Shown piece by piece: positions 17,701-27,665 of a stretch of 32,952 nucleotides of DNA (position 1 is its first letter; each line of letters opens with the position of its first letter). The stretch is taken from positions 1 through 32,952 of the forward strand of contig LDOQ01000118.1 of the NCBI GenBank assembly GCA_001887945.1, written 5' to 3'. Both the position numbers and the translations under genes were made by a program. The notes under the pieces are model-generated. The model saw only the letters and a list, made by a program, of their open reading frames with translations, was not told the DNA's origin and did no database searches. Origin of the DNA: Spraguea lophii (lineage: Eukaryota; Microsporidia; Spragueidae).

Positions 17701-18571
17701 ATAAAACAATAAATAAATACTAAAGAATGAAATGTTAGGTAATTTTGAAGACAAAAAATACTACACAAAAGATTTATATTTTTAGAGTTAATAATAATCT
17801 AAAATAACAAATTCAAATTATGTCTAAACCGTTAATATTTCTTCCATTAAAATTTTATAGTTATTAATAATTTATTTTTATCAATTCAGCTATCATAAGT
17901 ATTAAAATTTGATATGATAATAACCTTTATAACAAAGTTTTACAAAATTCTATTAAAATATACAAATTTATTAATCTTTTTGAAATAAAGAATTTAAAAT
18001 TAATTATATAACGATAATGTTACAGTTATTGTTAAGTTATTAAGCCATAAATTTTATTTACATTTAAATAATATCAATAAGAACGTTATCCATACCAAAT
18101 TTATATATAATATTAAGGATAAATAAAAATGTATATTGTTACATGTATTAATTAGAAGCTGATATAATATTATTTTATAGAATTATTATCATTATAAGAA
18201 GCTGAAGTTATAAATATGAAATTAAATGCATTTTTATTAATTACTCGTTTTGTCCGAAAGAAACTATGTCAAAGAAAATATTTATTTAAAATTGTTTTAA
18301 GAATACGTGGTAATGAAAGAAAAAATAATCTTAAAAAATCGATAATTAATACTTCTTTAAACAAAGAAATAATATTTTAAAAGTTTACATAATATATAAA
18401 ATTGATGCAAGGCTATTTTTTGAAAGCTGATTCGAAAAATAAGATGAACAAATAGAGATTTATAAAATTCTAATTTAATAGAAAAACTACATGACAGACA
18501 ATACATTTTTTGATGAAAAGATAAACAGTTGAAACAAGTGAAAGAATAAAAGAAGGTAAAAATAAAATGCT
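17701..18571. other. AT-rich intergenic region with one small open frame
   Basis: 871 bp between the first and second beta-trefoil genes. Besides the 54-codon frame at 18216 I see only AT-rich sequence. Confidence 0.45.
18216..18380 (+). CDS. Possible small basic protein (54 residues), doubtful
   Basis: An ATG-started open frame encodes 54 residues, starting MKLNAFLLITRFVRKKL, with many Lys, Arg and Asn. It could be a chance frame, the remnant of a signal-peptide-bearing paralog of its neighbours, or a real small basic protein. No motif is recognised and no C-cluster precedes it. Confidence 0.2.
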   Translation: MKLNAFLLITRFVRKKLCQRKYLFKIVLRIRGNERKNNLKKSIINTSLNKEIIF

Positions 18572-19192
18572 ATGTTATTCTTAATTACTGTTGTAACGTT
18601 TATTTATTGTACAAAAATCTCGAAGGTAAAAATTCATCCCATTATGGATAATAAAGATGTATTATGTCGAGTGAATTCTAATACGGCTAGGATTATAGAT
18701 GGACAAGACGAAGTTGCAAAAAAAGGGAAAGTTAAATTTAAATTGATCCCAACTGATGGTGGATTTTACATTAAAGTTAATGGTAAAGATAGTTATTTAG
18801 GCCCTAAACCTAAAGACCCAGGGGTAGTATTTTTTTCCACCCCAGAACCAGAATATGTATGGAAATTAGAAGCTGGTGCGCTCGGTTCTAGATTTATTTC
18901 TGAAAATGGAAAATGTTTAATAAAAACAACAAGTTATGATAGCAGACCTCAAACCAAAGGAAACTATCTTCATACAACAGCTTGTGATCCGAGCGAAAAA
19001 GATCAAAATTTTAATGTTGAATATTTATCAGATTCTTCATCTGACGCAAGTTCTAATCATAAAGGGGATGATAAATCTCTTCCCGAAAGGAATAATTATC
19101 ATTACACCCCAGGAGTTGTTAATAAGCTATGCAGAAAATCAAACGGACAGGTTGTTTTAAGACGATGTAGACAATATACTGTATTAAAATAA
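18572..19192 (+). CDS. Secreted beta-trefoil (ricin-B-like) protein, paralog 2
   Basis: This 206-residue protein begins with a hydrophobic signal peptide (MLFLITVVTFIYC). The following 140 residues share the pattern of the genes at 16645 and 20740: FYIKVNGKDSYLG, then VWKLEAGALGSRFI, NGKCLIKTTSYDS and LHTTACDPSEKDQNF. This corresponds to the W-x-V/L, G-x-R, N-x-x-CL and C-x(5-8)-Q-x-F landmarks of a ricin-B-type repeat. The C-terminal tail is short with a Ser/Asp-rich linker, then a basic Cys-containing end (LCRKSNGQVVLRRC) that might form a disulphide. It is probably exported. Its sequence identity to the paralogs is low, so ligand and role cannot be inferred. There is no C-cluster before the ATG. 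Confidence 0.65.
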   Translation: MLFLITVVTFIYCTKISKVKIHPIMDNKDVLCRVNSNTARIIDGQDEVAKKGKVKFKLIPTDGGFYIKVNGKDSYLGPKPKDPGVVFFSTPEPEYVWKLEAGALGSRFISENGKCLIKTTSYDSRPQTKGNYLHTTACDPSEKDQNFNVEYLSDSSSDASSNHKGDDKSLPERNNYHYTPGVVNKLCRKSNGQVVLRRCRQYTVLK

Positions 19193-20739
19193 AATTAATT
19201 TGAATATATTTTATTATTATTTTAAAGTAGGTATACAATAATACTGTGTAAAGTTTTTATAATTATATTCTGTTTTTAATCTTTTTGCTGACTTATTTTA
19301 AAACTTTATTTAATTTTTTAAAATACATTCTAAATTTTTTTTAAATATATTAACAATATAGTATCTTTTTTTTATTTTTTACTATGAGACTTTTATTTAT
19401 AGAAATTTCCTGGTTGGTTGCGGGCTACCATGGTCTATGTCTTTTGGTTCCTAAAACATATTTAAATTTGTACTAAGCGGTTTCGTTACAGATATGTATT
19501 AATCTCATCTTATCTTATGTTATATTAAGATTAGTAATTGTAAAATAAATTATGTTTTATTTATTTCCTTTTTTCTTATTTCGCCTTTTAATTTTTAAGA
19601 AATGAACGAACAAAAATATATTTTCCATTCAAATAAAAAAATAAATTTCTTATTCAATTATCGGATTTCTAAAATAAAATCTGAATAAATTATATTTTTT
19701 TCTTTTCAAACAACTAAAGTTGTACTATATTTAAATATATGTTTTGGTTTAGTATATAAGATAAATATTTGCTCTAATGTTTATTATTACATCTCAATAA
19801 TAATATTAAATATTGATGTTCGTTAATAAGAGATGAATTAATACAATTATTTAATATTTTATTTTTTATATTTCGGTCTGAATATAAGTTTATCGGAATA
19901 AAAAGTATTAGACATGAATCAATATTTATTTATCTTATCTTTTCTAGTCATAACCTATCTTCCCTTTAGAAATATAATTTATCATCCACCCATAAAAGGT
20001 ATTATTATAATCTTTATTACCTATTTGATATCCGGGCATTTAAATGATATTATTACCCAATATTTCATTCTACCAAATGGCTAGTTATTCTATTTTGTTT
20101 AACACCATATTTCTTACAAATGATCCTACATTGTAGGATACAATGAATATTCCTCTCCAATACCAAAGTAACATAATTGTGGATTAAAAATAACATCTAT
20201 TTCAAAAAACCAATTAAATTTATTTGTCATTTTACACGTGATAATTGTTTGATTTATAAGATGATAAGATAAAAAAATATCTTTTGTACGTATAAGTAAA
20301 TGTTTCAAATAAATTGTGCTTATTTTCCATGAATAAATTTAATCATTAAGATTTGTAACTGAGATTCTCAGGTGTATAATCATTATTTTTTTTGTAGTTT
20401 TATAATTATTTTAAGTTTATTATAAAAATAAAGAATCTAAATATTTATTGTTGTTTAAACAATAAGAAAATAACATTTTCAAGCATTATTTATTGTATTA
20501 CTTAATCTGATTATAGTTTTAATATTTATGATTGTTATTAATTTTGATTTAAAACCCGAATTTTAATAAATTACAAAAAGAATCAAAAATGAAAAATCTA
20601 AACAAATGTGTTTAAAGTGATATCATGTAATTAACACGTGTTATTATAACAATAAAAAGATATCAGATAATAGATTGAAGCATGTGTTGTTACATTTAAA
20701 ACAGTTAAAAATATATAATTCAATTTGCATTTCGTTTAT
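19193..20739. other. Long gene-free region
   Basis: About 1.55 kb between paralogs 2 and 3. It contains retroposon copy B (19384-19520). A 60-codon frame on the - strand (20126-20308) may be debris of a mobile element. Nothing else is supported. Confidence 0.45.
19384..19520 (-). mobile_element. 5'-truncated retroposon fragment (copy B)
   Basis: Some 137 bases match the terminal part of the element at 32499-32952 at roughly 85% by eye. It shares blocks such as ACCATGGT, GATGAGATTAAT and ATAAATAAAAG. It lies in the same orientation as that copy. Similarity ends abruptly at about 19520, while the 3' end coincides with that of the other copies and is followed, on its own strand, by A-rich sequence. 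Most differences replace G or C with A or T, as expected for an old decaying copy. Confidence 0.8.
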
Positions 20740-21327
20740 ATGTTTTTCAATCTATCCGTTGTGCTTGCAATGTATTATAAAATAGGATCAAAGTTTGACC
20801 CGGGTTTAGTGGTTGTTCTTAGAAAAGCTCCCGATGTAATAAGATTAACTAATGTAGAAAAAGAACACCTACCAGAGAAAAATATATTATTCACGAAAAC
20901 TTATGTAAATGAAAATGAGTTTTATTTGGAAAACTCGGGAAAATATTTGGGAAGTTTAGAAGGACAAACAAGAATTACCTTAACTAATGATAAAAGAAAA
21001 GAGTTATTATGGACAGTAGACTCGAAACCAGCTGGCGATAGATTGGTTCAAAATAATCTTTGCTTACAAAAAACAGACTTCACACCCGGGGATGAGACAA
21101 GTGGATTTATGCTGAATTTAATGAAATGTAAAGAAAGAGATATGGATCAGTATTTTACATTGGAGCCTCGAACACCAGAAACATCTTTAAGCTACAAAAA
21201 TTTACTTATGGACAAACTTTTCGATGATTACGGTTATGGAGGTCTGGGTAACAGGACTCCATTCGGAGGAAACAATGGATTAGGAGGTTATAGCTTCAAA
21301 AGAAGTTATAGTAGTAGAAGTTATTAA
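20740..21327 (+). CDS. Secreted beta-trefoil (ricin-B-like) protein, paralog 3
   Basis: The first ATG is at 20740, giving 195 residues. A TTG 15 bases upstream is not a credible start. A short hydrophobic leader (MFFNLSVVLAM) precedes the shared domain with FYLENSGKYLGSL, LLWTVDSKPAGDRLV, NNLCLQKTDF, LNLMKC and DQYFTLE. The tail differs from the other two paralogs. It is rich in Gly, Tyr and Ser (YGYGGLGNRTPFGGNNGLGG, ending SYSSRSY), which is typical of flexible or self-associating structural segments. It ends 94 bp from the convergent Cys-rich gene. I infer an extracellular structural or adhesive role. The leader is short, so the secretion call is less certain than for paralogs 1 and 2. Confidence 0.65.
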   Translation: MFFNLSVVLAMYYKIGSKFDPGLVVVLRKAPDVIRLTNVEKEHLPEKNILFTKTYVNENEFYLENSGKYLGSLEGQTRITLTNDKRKELLWTVDSKPAGDRLVQNNLCLQKTDFTPGDETSGFMLNLMKCKERDMDQYFTLEPRTPETSLSYKNLLMDKLFDDYGYGGLGNRTPFGGNNGLGGYSFKRSYSSRSY

Positions 21328-21421
21328 TTTAAAAAATAAAAGTTAAAGTTTACTTACATTACATTTTTAATTAACAATTAGGGAACGCACAACCAATACA
21401 CCTCGATGTTGACATAAGACA

Positions 21422-22732
21422 TTACATATTTGATCTACCATATAATTTTGCCATTTTATCCACATAACCGCTATTAACATGGTTTTTTATTCCATTTCCA
21501 TTTTTGACACATTGATATGGACAATTTTTGTCTATCATAGGTTCTCTTCCGGGGATACATATTCCACATAATTTCTTCGCCGAAGATGGGCGTGTCTGAG
21601 GTTTTCTTGACCCAAATAAACAAGGAAATATTTTTTTAAGACAAGGACATATTTCAGATACGGAAGTTATTATCCGACTTTTAACAGGGTCACAAATACT
21701 ATTATTTCCACTGTTACAACATACATTACAGTTGTTTGACGCACACAACTTTTTAAAAGTTTGAGATAGTGATATAATTATTTTAGGTAAACAGGACGAA
21801 TCAATACATGAGTTGCAGTTCGATTGTAATCCGCATTTTGTCGAAAATTTTCCATTTCCACATGGATTATTGAAACTTGCTTGAATGCCTGCACCGCATT
21901 TTTTGTTATCATAACAGTTTATGTTCTTATTCGTTCCATAATTAAATCCACATCCTGATTTGGAATTACATCCTGTGCTTGAGATACAATCTGACTCACA
22001 ACCACTTCCACAATATGATTGTAATCCTACCATAGGTCCAAGTATTCCACATATTGTATTAAGACAATTAGATTGTGCATTTATATTCCCTTCGCAAGAA
22101 CTGTTTCCACAATTTGATTTCCATTCAAATCCACATTTTTTAGATATACCGCCGATGTTTTGAGTATCTTTACACTTATTCATTTGATATTTCTTTACTG
22201 GTGAATAGTTTTCTTTCTGATATTCACTACTACTACTGCCATTTTCTATATCATCAATAGATTCATAAAAATCAACATCAATTTCAGACATATCATTTTT
22301 TATCTTTCCTACTTCAACAAAGTTATCGATCTTTTTACACACATTTTGTTCTTCTCTCCTTTGTTCTTTTTCACAACAAACTTTCTCTATATTTGTTTTA
22401 CAAAATACAAAGTCGGCCGGATTAAACTCTTTATTATAAGGTGTTAATGATCCATTACTTGTTAATACCATATTCATTACCTGATTATTCCATCCACCAA
22501 CTACAGCTTTATTCAGATTCACTTCATTTAAAAGTTGCATAAGCTTTGTTATATTTTGTGGTGTGACAATAATTGAACTCATTCCACTACATCCACAATC
22601 TCTACTTGGATTATCGCTACATCCGATCTCTAATAACACTAATTTTTCATTCATTGAAAAAACCATAAGACAGAAAGTTAAGATTGCTAACATGGATTGT
22701 TTATTTCCAAAATATTTATAGGTAAAATCCAT
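21422..22732 (-). CDS. Secreted cysteine-rich protein, candidate spore-coat or polar-tube component
   Basis: The true start is the ATG at 22732 (436 residues). A TTG just upstream is not used. A hydrophobic leader (MLAILTFCLMVFSM, residues 13-26) suggests secretion. About 38 cysteines (near 9%) are spread over the chain, often as C-G, C-x3-C or C-C within Gly/Asn/Ser-rich stretches such as SYCGSGCESDC and STGCNSKSGCGF. The middle (about 130-190) is acidic and Cys-poor. The C-terminal part has SVSEICPCLKKIFPCLFG. I recognise no named family. The pattern implies many disulphides in an extracellular matrix protein. It sits convergent with the three secreted beta-trefoil genes, which strengthens an exported role. 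Homology to known spore-wall or polar-tube proteins was not established. Confidence 0.7.
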   Translation of the reverse strand: MDFTYKYFGNKQSMLAILTFCLMVFSMNEKLVLLEIGCSDNPSRDCGCSGMSSIIVTPQNITKLMQLLNEVNLNKAVVGGWNNQVMNMVLTSNGSLTPYNKEFNPADFVFCKTNIEKVCCEKEQRREEQNVCKKIDNFVEVGKIKNDMSEIDVDFYESIDDIENGSSSSEYQKENYSPVKKYQMNKCKDTQNIGGISKKCGFEWKSNCGNSSCEGNINAQSNCLNTICGILGPMVGLQSYCGSGCESDCISSTGCNSKSGCGFNYGTNKNINCYDNKKCGAGIQASFNNPCGNGKFSTKCGLQSNCNSCIDSSCLPKIIISLSQTFKKLCASNNCNVCCNSGNNSICDPVKSRIITSVSEICPCLKKIFPCLFGSRKPQTRPSSAKKLCGICIPGREPMIDKNCPYQCVKNGNGIKNHVNSGYVDKMAKLYGRSNM

Positions 22733-23271
22733 CAAATTATGGTTTGTTGTATAAAATGATATAATTTTTTTATAACGATATTTTTACAAAATAACATTAA
22801 TTCTCATGTTTAATTCTCATGTTTAATTTTCTAATATTTCAAACAAACAAACAACTTCTTTTTATGATTTTTTTATAGAACAAACTTTTTTAATTATTTT
22901 TTGTATCCAAAATATAATATGTATAAAATATTTAATAATAACATAAAACAATCTTTCAGTAATATTTATATGATATAATTTAATGATATGAATAAATATT
23001 ATAATATAAAAATAAACAGTTTCAATTACATTGAATTCTTATTTATAACAAAACAGAATAATTATTTAAAAAATATATTATACTCTTATAATATTTATAT
23101 AATATATAATTCGTTATGTCTAAATACGTGAAATTAAATAAATATTACACATCTTCATAGTACATTAAAATATTTATATTTTATAATTTTTATTTATTTC
23201 TTCTAAAGAATTACCATGAAATATTATTAAACTAACTTATATATTTATTTAATTAATTTATAATATATATT
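22733..23271. other. AT-rich intergenic region
   Basis: 539 bp with no gene. A short 13-nt tandem duplication (TAATTCTCATGTT twice) lies near 22799-22824. The remainder is AT-rich. Confidence 0.45.
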
Positions 23272-24759
23272 TTAATTGAATATTTTACTTTTTAAAATAT
23301 ATTCCATTGTTAATTCACTTTCTATTTTCAATTGATCACACGATGTTATACTCATTGCTACAATAATATTTATTATTTCATTTTTAAATTTCTTATTGAT
23401 AAAAGATTCCCTTATTTCATGTAATAATGCAAATCTTACACCAAGAACAATATCTGAGGATAATTCATCCAATAGATACAAATATCTTATATCTTCAGTA
23501 TTATTTAATATTTCTATAACAACACTTATAGCTGCTATTCTATATTGATATTTTATATGTGAAATTAGAGATAATAATTTTTTATCGTCATCTTTGTAAA
23601 AATCTACTCCGTATAATTTTATTAATTTCTTAAATAGAAATCCTGCTTCTTTTCTGACAGTGTAAACTTCATCTTCTAAAAGAAGATATGCTATTTCTTT
23701 AAATGAGTCGTTGAAAATATGTTCTCCACGTTCGGCAAGAAATATTAAAGATTTTATAATATCTACTCTAGCTCTCCATTCTCTTTCTTTTTTAAAAGAT
23801 ATAATAAGATCTTGCATACATTCTTTTACTTCATTAATATAACATAATTTTATATTTTTATTTTTAAAAATATTAATAAATATTTTTACCATTTCTTTTT
23901 TTACTTCAAGACACGAATCATTCTTTGAAAATTTTAAAAACATAATAAATATATTCTCATCAAACATTTTTTCAAGAAATACACCAATTTCTTTAACACA
24001 ATTAGTTCTTACTTCATCTATTTTATCTGTTAATAAATCTTTTATTATTTCTATAATTCTATCTCTATCTTCTAATTCTAAAAAATAAGATAAGGATTTT
24101 AATGCCTCTGCTCTGATATATTCATCATTACATTCTACCAATAATTTATAATATTTTTTTATACAGGGTTTTGAAAGCTTATGGAATATAATAGAGAAAT
24201 TATATTTTATTCTCCAAGAATCATTATGAAGAATAAATTCTATAATTTCTTCTAAAATATTTATATCATTTAAATGTGGTAATAGATACACAGCTGCACA
24301 TCTAATATAATCTGATTTATTCTCAAATAAATTTTTTATAATATTATAAAGTTCTTCATCAGAATATAAATCCTTGGGTATAGTTTTTAATGCTTTACAA
24401 CACACAAACTGTATCTCATCATTAATAAGAATATTATACAATTCTTTTTTATGTAAATTACACCCTTTCATCAATTGTATAACACAAAGTCTATGAACAT
24501 AATATTTACTACATACCAATGCAGTTAAATATTCTTCTCCTATTTTATTATCAACCAAGAAACTAATAACCCTCTCTCTTATCTCTTCATTCTCTAAAAG
24601 TAAAAGAGTGCAATGTGGTAATACATGTTGGAAATTTTTTGTAGATGCATAAACACTTATTATATTATTTAAAATATATTCATGCTCATCAACAGTACCT
24701 ATAGTATCTCTAAGTTTCAATAATTTTTCTTCTGTTGAAAGCTTGGAAAATAGTTCCAT
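23272..24759 (-). CDS. PP2A scaffold subunit A (PR65/Tpd3-like), HEAT repeats
   Basis: This 495-residue, all-helical protein consists of about 13 HEAT-like repeats. Intra-repeat motifs match the PP2A 65-kDa regulatory subunit A, which holds the catalytic C and a regulatory B subunit. Examples are DSWRIKYNFSIIFHKL (compare SWRVRYMVADKF), EWRARVDIIKSLIFLAE (compare WRVRLAIIEYMPLLA), and DEVYTVRKEAGFLFKKLIKL (compare [20 protein letters not shown]). The usual subunit is near 590 residues with 15 repeats, so a couple of repeats are missing or unreadable. The next C-cluster TTTTACCCAC touches the ATG. Another HEAT-repeat protein is possible but the repeat-specific matches favour PR65. Confidence 0.8.
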   Translation of the reverse strand: MELFSKLSTEEKLLKLRDTIGTVDEHEYILNNIISVYASTKNFQHVLPHCTLLLLENEEIRERVISFLVDNKIGEEYLTALVCSKYYVHRLCVIQLMKGCNLHKKELYNILINDEIQFVCCKALKTIPKDLYSDEELYNIIKNLFENKSDYIRCAAVYLLPHLNDINILEEIIEFILHNDSWRIKYNFSIIFHKLSKPCIKKYYKLLVECNDEYIRAEALKSLSYFLELEDRDRIIEIIKDLLTDKIDEVRTNCVKEIGVFLEKMFDENIFIMFLKFSKNDSCLEVKKEMVKIFINIFKNKNIKLCYINEVKECMQDLIISFKKEREWRARVDIIKSLIFLAERGEHIFNDSFKEIAYLLLEDEVYTVRKEAGFLFKKLIKLYGVDFYKDDDKKLLSLISHIKYQYRIAAISVVIEILNNTEDIRYLYLLDELSSDIVLGVRFALLHEIRESFINKKFKNEIINIIVAMSITSCDQLKIESELTMEYILKSKIFN

Positions 24760-24769
24760 GTGGGTAAAA
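24760..24769 (-). promoter_or_regulatory. C-cluster start-proximal signal
   Basis: On the - strand TTTTACCCAC directly precedes the PP2A-A ATG. It is almost identical to the signal at the Dre2 gene. Confidence 0.6.
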
Positions 24770-26064
24770 TAATAAAAAGTTTTATTTTATCAACAAATTC
24801 AAAACATCGTTTTCATGAATTGGATATCAAGACAATGGAAGAGAAAAGTTACATAAATAAAATTTCGTTTTTTATAAAAATTCTACAAATAAAGAATACG
24901 GATTAATTGAATCTATAGCGATCTTAGAAATAAATAATATGATTTATTGTTTAAATGATTTTAATATATTTTTATTCATTATTGATCATTCATTATTCTT
25001 AATTATTTTTATAACGATTATTCTTTATTCTTAATTATCTCTATTGGTTCTCTCTGAAAATCTAAAAAAACAATAAAATTTTTTTTATTTTTATTTGTTT
25101 TATACGCAACAAAAAGAGTTGATTGATGAAAGTAAATGACTGGTGTATTAAATAGTATCTATCAAGGAATGACTTTTCCCTTTATGATATTTAAGAAATT
25201 AAATATTAAATAAAATAGGTTTTTTAAATACAATTCATTAATCAACTCTGACTTTCAATGAATATCTCATGATCACCAGTTTCAAACCCAATGTATCACT
25301 ATCATCTAATAGGTTATATCTACATGTGGTATTATTATAATTATTATTAAATGTTAAAATCATATTATTTTTTCTATCATTAATAAGATAAAATATTTTC
25401 ATTCTCTTGTTACTAAAACATATATTGATGTATAAATATTAATATGATAAAAAACAGAGATTTACATTCATCATTTAGTATTAAGTAATATAATAAAACA
25501 TAATATTAAATATAATTATTTTTAATAGATTTTGTAGATGATTTATTTATAAAAGAAGTTTAATAATTATTTGTTTTTGCCTGAGTTTAGAATTATTTTA
25601 AAACAAGGTATATTTCAGGTCATACCGTTTCGTATATATTTCAAGAAAACAGAACCTTTGTTTCAAGTGTATATCAATATATTACAATTATGTTTAACAT
25701 ATATGCTATTTGAATTAAAATATTTTATATGTAAATATTATTAAATATCATACAATATTTATTTTAAGAATAATAATCTATTATAAGACCTTGATAATAG
25801 ATAAATGAAACAATGAAAAAAGCTTTCTTTCTCGGATGGAAAATAAAAAAAATAACAATCAAAAATAATTTAAAATTTCTTGCAATGATAAATTAAATCA
25901 TAAAGAAATATTTTATGCCAGAATGCTAATTATTAAAAAATAATATTTTTATTACTCGTTTCATTTTTTTTGTTTTCCTTCAAACGCGAAAAGAAAATCT
26001 TCCTTCCGTTTCATTTTAAAACATAACAGATGTTTCTAATTAAAAATAATAATATATTTTTTAT
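24770..26064. other. Long divergent intergenic region
   Basis: About 1.3 kb between two divergent genes. It has an imperfect inverted repeat at 25115/25249 and otherwise AT-rich sequence. A short stretch at 24854-24880 vaguely resembles the retroposon 3' end but is too short to claim. Confidence 0.45.
25115..25249. repeat. Inverted repeat, possible MITE-like relic
   Basis: AGAGTTGATTGATGAA (25115-25130) and TTCATTAATCAACTCT (25234-25249) are reverse complements at 15 of 16 positions and enclose 103 bp. No flanking duplication is clear. Confidence 0.4.
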
Positions 26065-26075
26065 GTTATACCCTT
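26065..26075 (+). promoter_or_regulatory. C-cluster start-proximal signal
   Basis: GTTATACCCTT precedes the ATG at 26076 after a T-rich run. Confidence 0.55.
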
Positions 26076-26822
26076 ATGTTACAAAGCCTTCATTTGATGA
26101 CATTGGATTATAAATTTCCATCTTTGATGGTTGTCTTATATTTGATATACGTAAATTCGGTGAATAAAAAAATGAGTGGAAATTATCAGAGGGGATTTAA
26201 ATTACGATATTTTATGATTTTGCATAATTTAGGAATGTCGGCATTTAGTTTTTATGTTTTTATACGTTCTATTACGCTTGTTTATAGATTTTATACACAA
26301 AATAGTCTTATTGATGCTGCAAGCGATAGTAATAATGTATTATCCGATGGAATATATTTTTATTCCTATATTTTTTATATTTCTAAGATTTATGAAATTA
26401 CCGATACTCTTATTCTTCATATGAATAGAAAAAAAGCCAGTTTTTTACAATCTTTCCACCATGCTGGTGCTATAATAGCCACATGGTTATTATGTGTCTC
26501 ATATTCTCATCTTTCATGGATATTTGTTGTTCTTAATTCTTTTGTTCATCTAATAATGTATTTTTATTATTTTCTAGCAACATTGGGTATAAAAGTTAGA
26601 ATTAAAAAAATAATAACAACAATGCAAATGGTACAATTTGTATCAGGAATAATTATGTTACTAGGACATTTTTATATAGCATCACCATTTAAAGGAGACC
26701 AACATACACAGAAAATGCAAGTAATAGCATTAATTTTTAATACATCATACGCATTGGTATTACTTATGCTCTTTAGATTATTTTTCAAAAAAACATATGA
26801 AACGAAGAATAAAAAAGAATAA
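26076..26822 (+). CDS. ELO-family very-long-chain fatty acid elongase (3-ketoacyl-CoA synthase)
   Basis: This 248-residue ER membrane protein has several hydrophobic helices and the ELO signatures in order. HNLGMSAFSFY is at 50-60 and KxxExxDT (K104, E107, D110, T111) follows. The His box region FLQSFHHAGA (123-131) comes next. NSFVHLIMYFYY (154-165) and TxxQxxQ (T181, Q184, Q187) complete the set. The enzyme condenses malonyl-CoA with long acyl-CoA. The first His of the usual HxxHH is Gln125 here, while H128 and H129 remain. It ends in a Lys-rich tail (KKTYETKNKKE) resembling an ER-retention signal. Size is slightly below the usual 270-310. Confidence 0.9.
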   Translation: MLQSLHLMTLDYKFPSLMVVLYLIYVNSVNKKMSGNYQRGFKLRYFMILHNLGMSAFSFYVFIRSITLVYRFYTQNSLIDAASDSNNVLSDGIYFYSYIFYISKIYEITDTLILHMNRKKASFLQSFHHAGAIIATWLLCVSYSHLSWIFVVLNSFVHLIMYFYYFLATLGIKVRIKKIITTMQMVQFVSGIIMLLGHFYIASPFKGDQHTQKMQVIALIFNTSYALVLLMLFRLFFKKTYETKNKKE

Positions 26823-27087
26823 AATTTTTAAAATAAAAAATAATTAACGTAATGTTAAGTTAGAAATAAAAATAGTTATTTGTAATATTTTTTTATCGAC
26901 GTAATATTATTTAATAATAAATAATTATAAAATAATAATGGTATATTTAATATTAATGGATTAAACTTTATTCTATAATTTATTTATATTTGTATTTATT
27001 TTTATTACATATTTCTATTATCATTATCATATTTACTACTTCTCATCTATCATTCTTATATTTACTACTTTTATTATAAAATATTTA

Positions 27088-27095
27088 TTTTATCC
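27088..27095 (+). promoter_or_regulatory. C-cluster start-proximal signal
   Basis: TTTTATCC directly abuts the ATG at 27096. Confidence 0.5.
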
Positions 27096-27665
27096 ATGAT
27101 ATTAGTTTCTACATCACAAAAAGGTAATGGTATACTTAATTATATTACAAAAAGCCTATGGTCGTATTCACCCAATATAAAATCTGATTACGAAGTAGAT
27201 GGTGATATTTCAATTTTATTCCTCTCTCTGCGTTTCCATCTCTGTAAACCAGATTATATTTATAAAAAAATAAAAATAAAATATAATTTAAAAATACTTC
27301 TATTGCTAGTAGATATTCCAAATTATGAATTATTGATTACTGAACTTTTTGAGTTTTGTGATTTTTATGACACTACAATTATATTATCATATTCAAATGA
27401 AGAGGCGGCAAGATATATTCAATCTTTTGATTTAAATAAAAAAAGAACAGAAAATATAATACAGAAGAAAGAAGGTGATCATAAAATGAGATTTTTATGT
27501 GGTATACCTAAAATCACAAAAGAGGATGCCGTAAATTTGGAAATGAAATATAAAAATATTAAAAATATAATAAATTCAAGTGGTGAGGAATTAAAGGGAA
27601 TAAATAATATGGGAGATAAAAAAATTAAGAGTATGAAAGAATATTGGGAAATGTCTTTCAAGTAA
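27096..27665 (+). CDS. RAD10: DNA excision-repair protein ERCC1/Rad10
   Basis: This 189-residue protein is the non-catalytic partner of the XPF/Rad1 structure-specific nuclease, which cuts 5' of lesions and of branched DNA. The central domain reads QKGNGILNYITKSLWSYSP, DYEVDGDISILFLSLRFH and PDYIYKKI, then LLLVDIPNYELLITEL and TIILSYSNEEAARYIQSF. It matches ERCC1 closely. The C-terminal double helix-hairpin-helix (about 130-189: CGIPKITKEDAVNL, SSGEELKGINNMGDKKIKSM, then EYWEMSF) mediates binding to XPF. Only the DNA-repair core is kept. The variable N-terminal region of larger orthologs is absent. It is expected to act in the nucleus in nucleotide excision and crosslink repair. Confidence 0.95.
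   Translation: MILVSTSQKGNGILNYITKSLWSYSPNIKSDYEVDGDISILFLSLRFHLCKPDYIYKKIKIKYNLKILLLLVDIPNYELLITELFEFCDFYDTTIILSYSNEEAARYIQSFDLNKKRTENIIQKKEGDHKMRFLCGIPKITKEDAVNLEMKYKNIKNIINSSGEELKGINNMGDKKIKSMKEYWEMSFK

Noticed and set aside
20126..20308. 60-codon frame on the - strand
   Set aside because: No recognisable motif, broken by stops immediately downstream. It may be debris of a mobile element, but I could not support any family.
24854..24880. Fifth retroposon 3' fragment (ATAAATAAAATTTCG-like)
   Set aside because: The match is only about 20 AT-rich bases, too short to separate from background.
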